A DNA stretch of 64,000 nucleotides, from positions 16,916,698 through 16,980,697 of the forward strand of contig CM022670.1 of NCBI GenBank assembly GCA_012295275.1, in the 5' to 3' direction. Each line of letters begins with the position of its first letter. The stretch's first letter is position 1. The notes under the pieces are model-generated. The model worked only from the letters and a program-made list of their open reading frames with translations. It was not told where the DNA came from and did not search any database. Origin of the DNA: Chrysomallon squamiferum. Lineage: Eukaryota; Mollusca; Gastropoda; Neomphalida; Peltospiridae. Position numbers and translations under genes: made by a program. This document shows positions 1 through 13,648 of the stretch, in pieces.

Positions 1-861
1 CCGACAGAAGAATGGATATTTATGTTTTTGTTTCTTAAGCGACTAATTCAGCTGGCGTGCTATAAAGAGGGCAAATGGGTGTCGGGCAAATTGCGCATTA
101 TTGATGTCAGATGCGACGGGCTATGCAATTCATATGGATATTATTGTTTCATGTGATGTTGGTCGCATGGTTTCGATGATGTGCCTCCCAAGCTGGTGTA
201 TAAAACACGAGGTCTTCGGGTTTTTGTTGTTATTTCAGATGTCAGGGGATGTATCCTGTTCGCGCGGAATGCTCGGATACAGTATCCAGTGCATCAGAGG
301 GAAGCGGCGAGCCGCGCCTCTCCTCCAGTACATCGTCCTCATTCCAGTAGCTGAATACTTCCTCCAAGAGAAATGTGTGTTCTCTAAAACACACAAACCA
401 CAGGAGTCGTGACAATATGATTTTAATACTTAGAAACCGGTGACGTCTTTCACTGAGGTTTATTTGTTTTATTATCAGTTCCATACTTGTACAAATCCAT
501 TCAGTCTTAGTAACTGTAACACAGACACTGTCTTGTCCTTGTCCTTGTCCATTTTTTCGAAACAAAATCCCATTGCAATAACACTGCATATTAAAACACA
601 AAAACTTTATAAACAAAACATTTTAAAACTTGTATAAAAGACTTAAGGTGTATGTGTCTGAATTTCCATTACAAGAAAAGAAAAGAATATATAGATATTA
701 AAACTCTACAAAGGCTGAGTATTTGTTTATTATTAGGAAATAAGAGAAATCGCAACTCCAATATACTAATGATATGATTATTTTCTATATTGTTATTAAT
801 TCATAATTATACTGTTGTCTCTGTTTTATACAAATTCGAAAATAAACATGTGTTTTATCCA

Positions 862-973
<112 letters not shown>

Positions 974-1762
974 TTTCATTGCTTTAAGATATTATTCATT
1001 TAAACGTCGTACATGGAACGTCTTAAAAAGTCATGTAAAAAAAAAAAAAATGTTCCTTGGAGCCTGAGCAAATATTGTATTTTCGGCATCATCAATCATG
1101 GCGCAAAGACGCTACTCCACGCGCTACGAGCAGACGATACGTCCCTTTTGCCCTTGGAGGGTTTCCACTTTCCTCACCTGATTACTGCGAGTAACTGTAT
1201 TCCTTTGTATCAACGTTTATGGTAATTGGCGATCTTGTGTCGATACCCACAAACACGACAGATGACAAACAGAGTAATGCTTTTACATTTACACTTTCTA
1301 TTCTCTTCATGCTTAAATCCTTCAGCACACTTTGCCTTATATTTATAAGGTGGTGCGCAAATGAGTGTAAACAATGCTCCCAAAGCGACAACGGTGCCAA
1401 GGGACGCAATCGGAGATCGAATTGCCCGAGAAGGCGAAAGAAAAGAACGATTTAATTACCAAGAAGGGATCCGAATGTTTTCGAAAGTTGTCTGTCGCGC
1501 AGAAGTCGTTCTGCATTCAAAGTGAAGAAAGCGCTCACACTTGTTTCTGGCGACGTTGTCAAATTAAAGCAAACAAAGAAACTGATAGCTCTGTCCTGCG
1601 CACCCTGTCGCCGACATCTTGTTAACACCGGAAATTAATGACGTCACTTCCGCTTCAGTGAAAGAATAAAACAACGACAAGGAAACAAACTAGTAATAAT
1701 AATAAAAATAATAATAATAACAGCAATAACAATAACAACAACAACAACAGTGAAACAAACCA

Positions 1763-1806
1763 GTAATAATAATAATAATAATAATAATACCAACAATAAT
1801 TACAAC

Positions 1807-1871
<65 letters not shown>
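1763..1871. repeat. Mirror (AAT)n / (ATT)n microsatellite
   Basis: An AAT-rich stretch is followed by a long ATT run on the same strand, so the two halves can pair into a hairpin. The poly-N and poly-Y frames here are artefacts. Confidence 0.9.
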
Positions 1872-1872
<1 letters not shown>

Positions 1873-3063
1873 GGAGTAAATAAAATTAATTTTTGTAATG
1901 AGATGTTGAAGACAGCTTATATTGGAATCTCTATAACCATGTTGCAGTTACAGAAGACATTAATATTAGCAAAGAAAAAATATATAAATTTCTTAATGTT
2001 ATTTATTTAGCGATATATTAAGTAACCATTATTCCATATGCAGTTAAAATGCGCTACGTAACAAGACGGTTAAAAAGTTAACCAAAAATTTAAACATGTT
2101 AATAGCTGAAAGATTAGATTAAAAAAAAAACCAACAAATATGAAAACATATTGTTTCGAAATCAATAAAGATTTTTTTTCGGGGGGGGAGGTGAGAAATG
2201 AAATAACAGAAAATTAGAAATAACAAGAACGGAAAATTAGCGAGCAAGACAAAAATTTCTATTGGGTAAATCTTAATGGCGTGTTTACATTAAATGTGCC
2301 ACAAGTCCTGATGACAGCGGGATGTCTAATTTAACTGCATGATATGACCAATGCGTTCTCCGAGCACTGCTTTCCGGTGAAAGGTTTCGGCGAGGAAAAG
2401 CCTAATTAGGCGCTCTGTGTTTCTTCACGAAAAACCCCAGAGGCTTTCGCAGTTTGTTTTATTAAGTGAGGCTTAATGAAGTGGTTTCCGAATTCATGAC
2501 GAAAAATATTTGCACAAAATGCAATCAATAGCAGCATGGAGCGAATTGAATGCAAGTCAGCCAGGCTGGCCTGGAACAAGAAGTTGGACTGAGGATGAAG
2601 CGTGTTCCGGCGACATGTGGTGTAAGGGACAAACACACGGGCGTCCCGCTGCATTCATTAAGGAGACTACGAGGGACATATCGCCTCACTGTTCTCCATA
2701 ATTAAAGGCTAGCTTTTCTTGGCAAGTTTTGCTATCACACGTTTCCTAAAGTTTTCTGTCATAATCAAAGTTGTGTTATATTCAATAATCAAAGTTAAAA
2801 CCAAGACATCCTCGTACACACACACACACACTGACCGGTCTCTTTTATAAAAAATGTTTTCAGTTGTGTTCTCTAATTTCATTAGTGTTTTTAGTTTAGC
2901 AAAGGTGTTGAACATAATAAATAAATAAATAAATATTTCAATTACAAAACTATTGTATATGGCAGAGAGCAGTGAATAAAATATTTCACATGAAAGACGG
3001 GAGAGTAATAACAAATATAATTCAAAATAATAAACAAACAAATATATTTGTTGATATTGGTGT

Positions 3064-3112
3064 GATAATAATAATAATAATAATAATTATTATTATTATT
3101 ATTATTATTATT

Positions 3113-3145
<33 letters not shown>
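3064..3145. repeat. Compound (ATA)(ATT)(GTT) microsatellite
   Basis: Three trinucleotide runs follow each other directly. The first two are mutually complementary and could form a hairpin. Confidence 0.93.
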
Positions 3146-3146
<1 letters not shown>

Positions 3147-3239
3147 TTATCATTAACAACACGTATTATTTCAGTTGGCATGTGATTTATGTAAAATATA
3201 CTGTTTATATTTCAATCGAAAACTCAAACAAATACATAA

Positions 3240-3566
3240 AATATATAATACATTATAATATAATATGATATAATATCATATAATATAATATAATATAATA
3301 TAATATAATATACAGTATAATACAGCATAGTATTATAGTTATAGTTTACAATAGCATAGTATGGCATGACATAGCTTGATATGACATATGATATTTGATA
3401 TATGTGATATGATATGATATGATACGATATAATGTAATGTAATGTAATGTGACGTGATATAATATAATATAATATAATACAATACAATACAATAAAATAT
3501 AATATAATATAATATAATATAATATAATATAATATAATATAATATAATATAATATAATGATATAAT
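3240..3566. repeat. TATAA-type pentanucleotide array
   Basis: Long array of TATAA/ATAAT units with diverged variants in the middle (GATAT, AATGT, AATAC types), about 330 bp. Frames over it read as Y/I/L repeats and are not genes. Confidence 0.93.
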
Positions 3567-3889
3567 ATTAGTATAGTGTAGTATAACATCAGTATAGTAT
3601 GATACGGTACAGGACAGTATACTATACTGAAGTAAAATTAATAAATGATAAAAGTCGAGTACACTTGATAGTCCACGTGTTTAATACAATTTTATTTATC
3701 TTAGAAGAACTTTAAACTGTAGATGGTTAGTAATTCATTATTTCCTAAAGCTATTTTACTATAATTATCCTATTAAATACTGTTTATTTTTGAAACGGTG
3801 ATATGAAAACATGTACTCAAGATGTATCTTATGTTTGAGAAATAAATAAGAAAATAATCTAAAACCATACAAGCGCAAAACTGTAAAAA

Positions 3890-3945
3890 CTGTAATATAA
3901 AATAATAATATAAATAAATATAAATGAAAAGTTAATAAATATAAC

Positions 3946-3979
<34 letters not shown>

Positions 3980-4530
3980 ATAAAAAAAGATAAAATAATA
4001 AACATAAAAAATAATGTAAATTAAAAAAGTATAAAACAGTGAGTAAATAAATATAGAACAGTAACAGAGAATAAAACAACAAAATAAAAATAGCAAATGC
4101 AAATATAAAACAATCAGTTCATAAAAAAGACTAAAATAGTTTTATAAACAAGTGTAGAAACAGTAATAAAAATAAGTATGAAACAGTCACATAGATACAT
4201 AAAAAACAATGATGTAAATAAGTTTAAAAGAATAATGTAAACAGACATTAAACAATGATATAAATAAATATTTAAAAAATTGTATAACAATTATTTTATT
4301 GTTTCTTCCAACATTTTTTATTTCAATGTTGTACTTATTTATCTTGCTGTTTTCTTATATATCAATCAACTTATATGTATATTTGTAAAGATTTAAAACT
4401 AACTTAAATGACAAAACAATTTTTAAAATAAATATACAACAATTTTATATATATAAAAGATAAAACAGTGAGATAAATAAATACATTAAAATAAATAATT
4501 GCAATACAAAATGTAATTATAAACAATATA
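3890..4530. repeat. Degenerate tandem array, period about 32 bp
   Basis: The phrase AAACAGT followed by ATAAATAAATAT-like sequence recurs every 30 to 35 bp over several hundred bases, with heavy divergence. It looks like an old minisatellite. A short TA tract is embedded near 3950. Confidence 0.6.
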
Positions 4531-5790
4531 AAAAAGCAAATATATATGCATATGTGCGTGAGTGTGTGTATTTTTTTCGCTGTTCATATAATATATGGTG
4601 TTTATTTTCATATATATATATATATATTGCATTAAACCGTTTTACGCTACAGTATTAACCTTGATCTGTATACATAGGGCAGGGATCATTAATCTGTGTT
4701 TCACTTTTTTTTTCTGCCTGGCACTCTGAACGTGGCCTGCCTCTTAACCTACATGTTGTAATTTTCTGGATCGCTAAGAGTGCAACGAAGCGGTTCAGTT
4801 TATCGCAGTTTCTCTTTTTTTTTTAATTTATTTTTTCATTTAAACGGGAATCTCAAGTTCAGATTCTAGAGAAACAACATTATCGATAACAATAATATGA
4901 AATTACATTAATTCAGATTTTGTTTTTTTTAATTCTTCCTGTGGTTTCTTTCGTTTCGTCGTCAATATTTTGTTATTCTCTCTTTAATGTAGCATACTGC
5001 AGAATGTATAACAAATACAGCGTATGATCAATCTATGAATCTCACGAAGCGCATTAAGTGTTCAGATTAAGCTGTTATTTGTAACATTTAAGCTAATAAC
5101 GACATAACAAAACAGGTTTTATTTTTAGCTGCTCAGTAAAAAAATTGGTAAAAAAAAAAAAAGGTAAATGATTATCGACTGTGACACTATGAGTGTCTAA
5201 TTATTATGGTTTAGTCAGCTCAAGTATTTCTTGGAATAACTGTACAGTTTTTCACTACCATTAGCGTTGTGAGTATTCTTGCAGGTTTAAATATTGCAAG
5301 TAATTTTAAAAGTGTTAGAAATGTGACGACAAGAATATTTATTTAGTCAAAATACTTTTTAATTTTATTTTATTATTAATATATATTTTTTTTTTTATTT
5401 ATTTATTTATTTATTTATTTAGTTGTTTCTTGTTTATATTTGTTACTTTTAATTTCATTTTTAATTTATATATATATTTTTCATTTTTTCATTTGTTCAT
5501 TTGTTTATTTATTTATATATTTTATTTCATTTACTTATTATCAGACATAGTTGATTATCTATGTTAAAAAGAAAAATGTCCTTGTATTTACAATAGTAAT
5601 CGGACAATTCTGTTTACTTTAAATACATAAATTTATTTACATGGTTAAGAACTAAAGAGAAAAAAGTAACCACATTCTCTATGTTACAAGTTATAACTTT
5701 CATATGTTTCCCATTATTCTTTTTTTTTCTTCGTTTTTTTGTTTCTGCTTAAAGCCATTTCACAACAAAGATATTTACGACGACAATAAC

Positions 5791-6338
5791 ATGGGCACCA
5801 ACTCTAGTCTTCGACGACGACGACGACGACGGCCAAAGACGATTCCGCACCGCGGCTGCTACGGTGGGGATGTTGGCCCGACACACGGGCCAGGCCAACA
5901 GGGACAGGAAGAGGTCAGAGCTGAAGGCGGCGCTGGAAAGCATGAAGAGGGAGAAAGCGATGACGTACCTGCAAATAGAGAGCGAGGAGAACGACAACCC
6001 GTCCAGGTTCAAGTTAAACACATCCGGGGACTTCGACTCGTTTCACGACAGAAACAAAGATCAGAAGGTCGGTGTGTAAAATAAAATACAGAATAATCCA
6101 GCATGGCTGGGAACGTCTGTTGAATTAGAAAAGAGAAAATGTAAACTGAAGAGAATTAGTTTTTTAGAACCAAAACGGGAAAAAAAATGAAAGGAGGGAC
6201 TAGTTATATCGACGTCTTATGATGCGTGTGTTATCGTATAGCGGTCTTTACGAATTATACCAATTCTACCTGTTATTTTTAATAATACAGCAACAGCTAC
6301 TGTTACTGATACTATTATGATGATGATGATGATAATTA

Positions 6339-6389
<51 letters not shown>

Positions 6390-6630
6390 TGTTGTTACTA
6401 TTGTCGTTGTTTTTGTTACTATTATTATTATTATTATTATTATTTTATTATTATTTGCATTATTTCTTCTGCGACTGCTTTTTTAATGTCTCTTGATAAA
6501 CGAGTGTGTAATTAAAGCTATTTTATTAAAATAATCAGATAGATAGATAGATAGTTAGATAGATAGATAGACATAAATATAGATATAGAAATATTTAAAT
6601 AAATAAATAAATTTTTTTTTTACATATATC

Positions 6631-6675
<45 letters not shown>

Positions 6676-7677
6676 ATTTTTATTTTTTTATTTTATTTTT
6701 TATTTAATGATAATAAAATCATGTTTGTTTGACAGGACTCGGTAGAGAGTTGTCACATCTGTGATAAACTCGCTAACGTTGATGGATACCCGTGTCGAAT
6801 CTGTAACAGAATATTCCACAAACACTGTCTGGAGAAAAGCGGAGACTGTCGACAAATTGACCTGCAACTCCTTTCTCGCGCGCACACCAACATTGGATGG
6901 AGCTGTTACATTTGCGTGAGTAGAAAAATGATGATTTTCCTTGATGAGTCTGTGCTTGCGTGCGTTCTTATTTGTATGTGTGTACGTATGGTCATTTAAA
7001 CCAAAGTGTATTTGCATGTGTGATCATTAAAACAAAGCCAGTTATTTATTGTTCATTTCCGTGATTAAATAAGATTTTGTCAGTGTGTGGAACTTTCCAA
7101 AACTTTAAATTTCCATAACAAAATTTGTACGCGTTCGAATGATTGCGTGGGTTACTTCCATGTTTAGGCTGTGTTTTTTACACATGTATGTTAATTTTAC
7201 ACGTTTTGAATGCTGTGATTGTTCAGGACTAGCAACTTTTCACGAGAACTGGCATTTATCCAGTGTTTGCCTGGCCTACTATCTTAGGACGTTTTAAAGG
7301 AATTTTCTCCACTAATTATGATTATTGTGTTTGTGTTTGTGTGAGTATTGGTGGGGGGAGTATATTTATTTTCAATTCATTCAGATGTTCCTGAATATTC
7401 GTTAGTCTACTGTTTTATTCGTTTTTCAAGCTAGCTGAAAAATAACTAGCGTAACTTTAGATCATGTTTATTTGTATTTTTTATTTATTTATTTATATTT
7501 ATGTTATGCTATAATATGGTTTTATTCAGTTCACTTCATTTTACAATTCAAGGGAGGTAAATCATGATAACATTTACTTTAATTCTCACAGAGTAATCTT
7601 AGTCTTTTGTTGTCTGAGGAGGAACTGAATCAAATCATAGAAACGTTCGACTCCTACGACACAGATGGAGGTAAACA

Positions 7678-7716
<39 letters not shown>

Positions 7717-8022
7717 AATTTAGTTAATATATTGATTTATTCTCGATGTATCTTATATCACTATGCATCACTTATAGGCATTACTTATAACGCGGTCAAG
7801 AATTGCGGTTAAACGATAAATGAACACTGGTATTTATTAATACGATTTAGATGTTTTCAAAGTAAATAACTGTAAAATAGAAAACGTTTTTTTTTTAATA
7901 AAGTCAAATTTTTCTTACACTTCTTTTATTTCAAATAAAACATACTGATTAAGGAGTTTATAAAAGTGTTAAATACTTTTCATTAGGCCTATGGCTTATT
8001 TTTCGTATTTGATCCAAGAAGC

Positions 8023-8057
<35 letters not shown>

Positions 8058-8061
8058 TAGA

Positions 8062-8093
<32 letters not shown>

Positions 8094-9009
8094 TAATAAC
8101 AGTGATATTGATATTGATACTGAGAATGATAATGATAATGATAGTAATAATAATAAAATAACATCAATAATAATAATAAAAGAAGTAATAGTAGTAGTGG
8201 TATTAGTCGCAGTAGTAGTACTAGTAGCAGCAACAATTATAATAATAATTAGAAGTACTATTAATGGTAGCAATAAAAATTATAATAATAATAATTAGTA
8301 GTACTATTAATGGTAGCAACAATAATATCAATAATAAAAATAATAAATAAATATATGAATTAATAAGCAAGCAAACAAACAAACAAAACAAAGCTTTATT
8401 ACATTACCAGTGTACAAAACTGGAAACAGCTTGTTAAAGCTGATTTTATTAACGTGTTACCACAGACAGCTCGATTTCGTGGGCCGAGTACCAGAAACAC
8501 AGGTCCTACCTGTACGGAACGGATGACGGAAAGGGAATACCGGATGATGAGTGCGAGCGACTGCAGCTGGATTTCAAACTGGCAGACGTCGACGGAGACG
8601 GTCAGCTCGACTGGTGGGAATTCGTCAACCACGACGCCAAGATAATGCTGATGAAAAGAAAAAAGGTTTTTATAGAAATACTTCTAATGTATTTGTGTAT
8701 GTTTGTTTGTGTGTGTTTTTGTATATAAAAAATATGTAATGTTTGTGTGTGTGTTTGTGTGTGTGTGTGTTTGTGTTTGTGTGTGTATTTGTGTGTGAGG
8801 ATATGTATGTATGTATGTATGTGTCTATGTGTTTGTATTTATTTACATATTTATTTATTTATTTATTTATATCTTTATATTTTAAAAATAATTTTTGAAT
8901 AACTTTTATTTGTACTGATTAATTGTAAATAAATATCTCGCCTCGGTTCCACTGTTATTATTATTACTGTTGTTGTTGTTGTTGTTACAATTATTATTAT
9001 TATTATTAT

Positions 9010-9053
<44 letters not shown>

Positions 9054-9582
9054 TGTTACGCTAATAGAGTGGCGATGCTTCTTATAACTTTCTAAAAAAA
9101 AATACGTTCAGATAAAATTCAGTATTTTATACTCTAAGGATAGAACATTAAAACTGTAAACATTACACATGATTTTAGTCCGAGCTGGAGGATTTGCTGA
9201 CAGAAAAAGAGGTGCTGATGGCCAGACAAATGTTTTCAGCCCTGGACACTAACCATGATGGCAAAATAACTGAAATGGAAGCGAGGGAAGCGTTCAGACA
9301 ATGGTACAAAAAAATCAACGCCAATTCTAACGACGAGACCAGGTAAGACTTACGATCGGAATAACTGGGACAACGTTTTTTTAATTACAGGTGTGATGTG
9401 ATAGGTGTACCTCTGTCCGTAATATTACTATAAAGTTTGGAACTGATAAAAACTTTTCTCATCTTATAACTGATTTATTGAATATTTATAAATCTTAGAT
9501 AAGCGATACCAAGACAAAAATTTTACTGGATTTCATTTTACTATCCAGGCCAAATTTCCCCCATCCTAAACTAAGAATCTTC

Positions 9583-9615
<33 letters not shown>

Positions 9616-9640
9616 TCAGTTATAGTAGTAGTAGTAGTTA

Positions 9641-9706
<66 letters not shown>

Positions 9707-10296
9707 CAATCAGTTTCTAATAATGTAAGCATGCAATAGACTTTTCTAAAAAGCCGTGAATCATTCATCATCTTAGGATAAATTAGCATTCAAAATTATA
9801 TTACTGTTGATAAAATAACTTCAGAACTCACAAAGCATAGATTATTTTATGTATAAAAATTATCTTGAATTTTATTTTGGTTACATATGAAAATTATTTA
9901 TCTGAAGATCTAAACGATGTATTAATACATTTAACGGGTTGTTGTTGTTATTATTGTTGTTGTTGTTTTCTTCAGATCTTCACTGGAGACCTATGTCGCA
10001 GTAAGCACTGGGTTGATCATGCACAGCGACGACATCGAATTCAAGTACGTCATCAGCATTTATTATTTTATATGATATTGAAAATAATTTATCAGTAATT
10101 TCATTAACATCAGTCAGAAATATTTTAGTCTAGTATAGTAATAGAAACGGACTGTCAAAGGGACATAATTCGTGAGCGTCTACACGTGTGAGTATGGATG
10201 TGTATATGTATTTATTTTAGTATCTGTATATGTGGCTTTTCTGAATTGTTTGGATAACAATTTATGTGCTTTAATTGCAGGATGGTGCTAGAATTA

Positions 10297-10358
<62 letters not shown>

Positions 10359-10826
10359 ACGCCAGTACTAAAATAATAATTTGTACAGTTTACATGATAG
10401 CAAGAACAAAAATAAATAACATTTTCTTCAACCAACTTTAGATTATCTCATTTATTTATCAAAGATAATTTCCTGTTTTTGTGATAATATGAACAAATAG
10501 CACCATTACAAGAACACCTTCAAGGGTGTCCTCCTTTTCTGCCTGCATTCCGTTTGTCAAAACCTGAAAACTAGTGACATCACTTGTTAACTAACTCGAA
10601 TATGTTAAAGATTTTCATTTTAATCTTAACTGTTTAATATTATACAATTTTCGCATAAGTATGAGACCCCGAAATAACAAGGACTGTTTCACTATTAATT
10701 GGACGTGTATTTTTTTTTCATACATTATAAGCAAGCTAAGTCAATCATAATAAAATGTCTTTAATTATAGCTTGTCAAACGTGTTTGAATGTACTTATAT
10801 ATAACTTACCCTTATTTATTTTTTAT

Positions 10827-10865
<39 letters not shown>

Positions 10866-11015
10866 TTGTTGTCAAGATGGAAAATTTAAGTTAACATTTT
10901 TATTATTTATTTATTTAGTATACTGACGTGGCCAATCTTTCTGTCTGAGCAAGCTCTCTACCTCATTTGTAACCGACCCAACATGGTGAACGCTGGAAGT
11001 CTTTGGAATCAATAA
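5791..11015 (+). CDS. PHF24: PHD-finger and EF-hand protein, PHF24/GINIP homologue
   Basis: Exons read in phase at 5791-6067, 6736-6915, 7592-7670, 8466-8665, 9179-9342, 9976-10044 and 10919-11015, about 354 residues. Exon 2 gives a PHD-like zinc finger with paired ligands CHIC, CRIC, an H..C pair and the closing CYIC after GWS. Three EF-hand loops follow near residues 175-186, 219-230 and 268-279, each with acidic positions 1, 3 (or N), 5 and Glu at 12. The C-terminus has the WPxFLxExxLYxI signature I associate with vertebrate PHF24 (KIAA1045/GINIP), a neuronal partner of inhibitory G-alpha proteins. Family knowledge: vertebrate members start with a myristoylatable glycine, and ATG 5791 opens with MGTNSS, which fits. 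The MGTNSS frame and the frame of the rest of exon 1 differ by one base near the CGA repeat (about 5809-5835). Either there is an indel, or an upstream exon splices at 5755, or translation starts at ATG 5870. Confidence 0.85.
8025..8330. repeat. (AAT)n tract plus a duplicated block of about 60 bp
   Basis: Lies in the intron between PHF24 exons 3 and 4. An AAT run grades into AGT repeats. A block containing GTACTATTAATGGTAGCAA then occurs twice in tandem near 8240-8320. Confidence 0.8.
9625..9706. repeat. (GTA)n microsatellite
   Basis: Near-perfect AGT/GTA run in the intron between PHF24 exons 5 and 6, preceded by an AAT run from about 9583. Confidence 0.95.
10299..10356. repeat. (GT)n microsatellite
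   Basis: Pure GT run of 58 bp in the last intron of the PHF24 homologue. Confidence 0.97.
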
Positions 11016-11530
11016 TTTAACAAGTTTTTTTTTTTTTTTTTCACTGACTCTTAAAACTTTGGCTTGATGCATGCTGTGATTATTCAGTTAATTTATTTTA
11101 TTTTAAAAAAAAAGGATTCTTTTATTATTGATTTACTTAATTTAAAACCTACATCAGTTTAGTGAACATTTTATCAAATCATTTTCCATTTTGATGATCA
11201 TTAATTTTATTTATTATTTAAAAACGTGTTAGTTTTATCATATAATTCAGTGCTAGACAAATTCAAATATAAAGTTTAAAATGTATCTGAAGAAATCATG
11301 TCAATTTGAGGAATTGCAGAATACAGCAGTGTACAGGTCTTGAAAGTGCCTTATATGTAACTAATATTATAAATGATTACAAAGCAGAAATAACTATAAA
11401 GAATTTTTTATATTTTTAAAAGTAATTCTCTTTACGACGTGGTTACGACACTCTCAGTCTAACAAAAACATCTTCCTCCGAGAAGAAAAATAGACCAGTG
11501 AGTTGTTTTATTAAACACAAACAACAACAC

Positions 11531-11536
11531 AATAAA
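11531..11536 (+). promoter_or_regulatory. Candidate polyadenylation signal of the PHF24 homologue
   Basis: AATAAA about 515 bp after the stop codon at 11015. In AT-rich DNA this motif is common by chance. Confidence 0.35.
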
Positions 11537-11706
11537 TATGTAATATAGGTACATTTAACATCAGTTTTCCCAAATCTTTCTTTCAAGAGTCTTTCTGGAA
11601 TATTTATTTATCCGTACCAAAAGAGCTTACATAATAATAATGATGATGATGATGATGATAATAATAAAATAAGTTGATGATTATGACGAGGATGATGATG
11701 ATGATG

Positions 11707-11750
<44 letters not shown>

Positions 11751-11957
11751 TTAACAAAACACCTCATGTATATTCCTATATCTCTAAACTACAATGCACT
11801 GCTAGAAACTCAAATTATTAAATGTAAATTAATGATAAAGCTTTACTAGTATTTCTAAATGGTGCATGTTTATTACTACAGGCCATATCAATAAAATATG
11901 TTTCAAAATTAATTTCAAAAAACTTGGTCCTAATTTCATACTGTACAAACGAGTTGT

Positions 11958-12202
11958 GGACTATCAATATCCACAAAATCGATCTCTTTCATGTACCACT
12001 GTTTTGCCAACAAGAATACACACTGATTAAAGATATTAGCATATCAGTAGTGTTACTGATTTTTATATATTTAAATAACTTTACTGAACTATCAACGTCC
12101 GTAAAATCGATCTGGTACATGTACCAGTGTTTTGTTACAAAAATACATCTTGATTAAAGATATCAGCATGTCAGTAGGGTTACTGATTTTTATATGTTTA
12201 AT
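11958..12202. repeat. Tandem duplication, period about 126 bp, two copies
   Basis: The first copy starts near 11960 (ACTATCAATATCCACAAAATCGAT) and the second near 12086 (ACTATCAACGTCCGTAAAATCGAT). They share the phrases GATTAAAGATAT.AGCAT and GTTACTGATTTTTATAT at matching offsets. They are clearly diverged. Confidence 0.85.
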
Positions 12203-12210
12203 AGAGAGAG

Positions 12211-12348
<138 letters not shown>

Positions 12349-13349
12349 TGTGCGTATATTATTTTCGAAATGTGTATTTTACAAACAAATTTAGTTTTTA
12401 AATAAATTCAATTCTCATCCTGTTGTACATTCATTTTTAACAAGATATAAATCAGATTTTTGACATTTCCTCTTTCTTATATGACAACATATGAGGTTAT
12501 TAAGCCATTTTTAAATATGTCATTGTGACTGAACAATAAATTTTAAAAATATCTCACGTCTTTATTCAAAATATTGTACACCATTAAATATAACAGCTAA
12601 ATTATATTTCACATTCATATAAATGCTGTATGTCTTGATATCCCAAGATGCTATGGTAAAAAAACCTAATCGACCTTCGCCCATTGGGCCGTTTCTAGTC
12701 ATGCCCGTAAGACTTCAGTATCAAAGTCCATGATGTGTATTTTAATATCTACTAGAAATTCAACATTTCAGATTATTTGCTTCTAATCAAACCAGTGACA
12801 CGACAGCTGGTTCCTCTCACCTTACATCATCGAAACAGTTAACATTAAAATGCGTGTTGTTATACAAATATTTCCAGTTACAAAGAGTTAAACTTTTAAT
12901 AACATGATTTGTCATATAAAGATAGATAGATAGATAGATAGATACATAGATAGATAGACAGATAGATAGAAATATTAAAATTCGGTAACTGAAAACATTT
13001 ATATAAGACATATTTTAATATTAACACACATATAAACGGTTATGTATGTAATATATATCTTTCATTAAGCTAAGAGGAATATATGTCATTTATTTTTTAT
13101 GTTACCCATCCCCCTCAGTTTTACTGGCTTCAAAAAACAAATAATATGAATGTTAACTTCAATATTTAGTGTAGCACAGAATATTAAAATGCGTACAAGT
13201 ATTTATAAATGGAAGTAAAACTTACTAGTATAAATATAAGATTTAAAAAGTACAGTCAGAAAACCTTAAACTGAATTTTTTTTCAGTAACTACTTAAAAA
13301 AAGAAGAAAATTTGCCAGTTATAATTTAAAAGTCAAAGTGTCTGTATAT

Positions 13350-13385
<36 letters not shown>

Positions 13386-13648
13386 AAATAAAAGAACATT
13401 GCTAGTTTGATGTGCGCGTATATGTTAAAAAAACAACAAAATAATTTTTTTTTTAAAGATTCGCTAGTCATAACCGAGAATAAATATATCTATTCACAGC
13501 AATATATTTTGTAACGTAAACATTAAGCAAAATAACTGAAAACAAAGAACAAGAAAGGAGCAAACCTTTCGCTCCTATTTTAAACGAAATAACGAAATGA
13601 CAAATAGTTACAACCTCATCTTTGTCATTTCGATTATTAAAGCTAAAA

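Larger units (their letters stand above)
7592..10044 (+). other. PHF24: EF-hand exons of the PHF24 homologue
   Basis: Exons 3-6 carry the EF-hands. EF1 is split by the phase-1 intron after 7670. EF2 (DVDGDGQLDWWE) lies wholly in 8466-8665 and EF3 (DTNHDGKITEME) in 9179-9342. Introns between them hold TA, AAT, GT, GTT and AGT microsatellites. All three loops look competent for calcium. Confidence 0.85.

Noticed and set aside
242-616. Open frame of 124 codons on the minus strand
   Set aside because: No domain, no splice context, composition like the surrounding noncoding DNA.
1013-1625. Possible upstream exon of the PHF24 homologue
   Set aside because: Less biased composition, but no myristoylation-type start and no donor in a matching phase that I could defend.
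3224-3589. 121-codon Y/I-rich frame
   Set aside because: Translation of the TATAA array.
10281-10357. Exon after acceptor at 10280 in the PHF24 homologue
   Set aside because: It would read into the GT microsatellite. The exon at 10919 joins 10044 in phase and supplies the conserved C-terminus.
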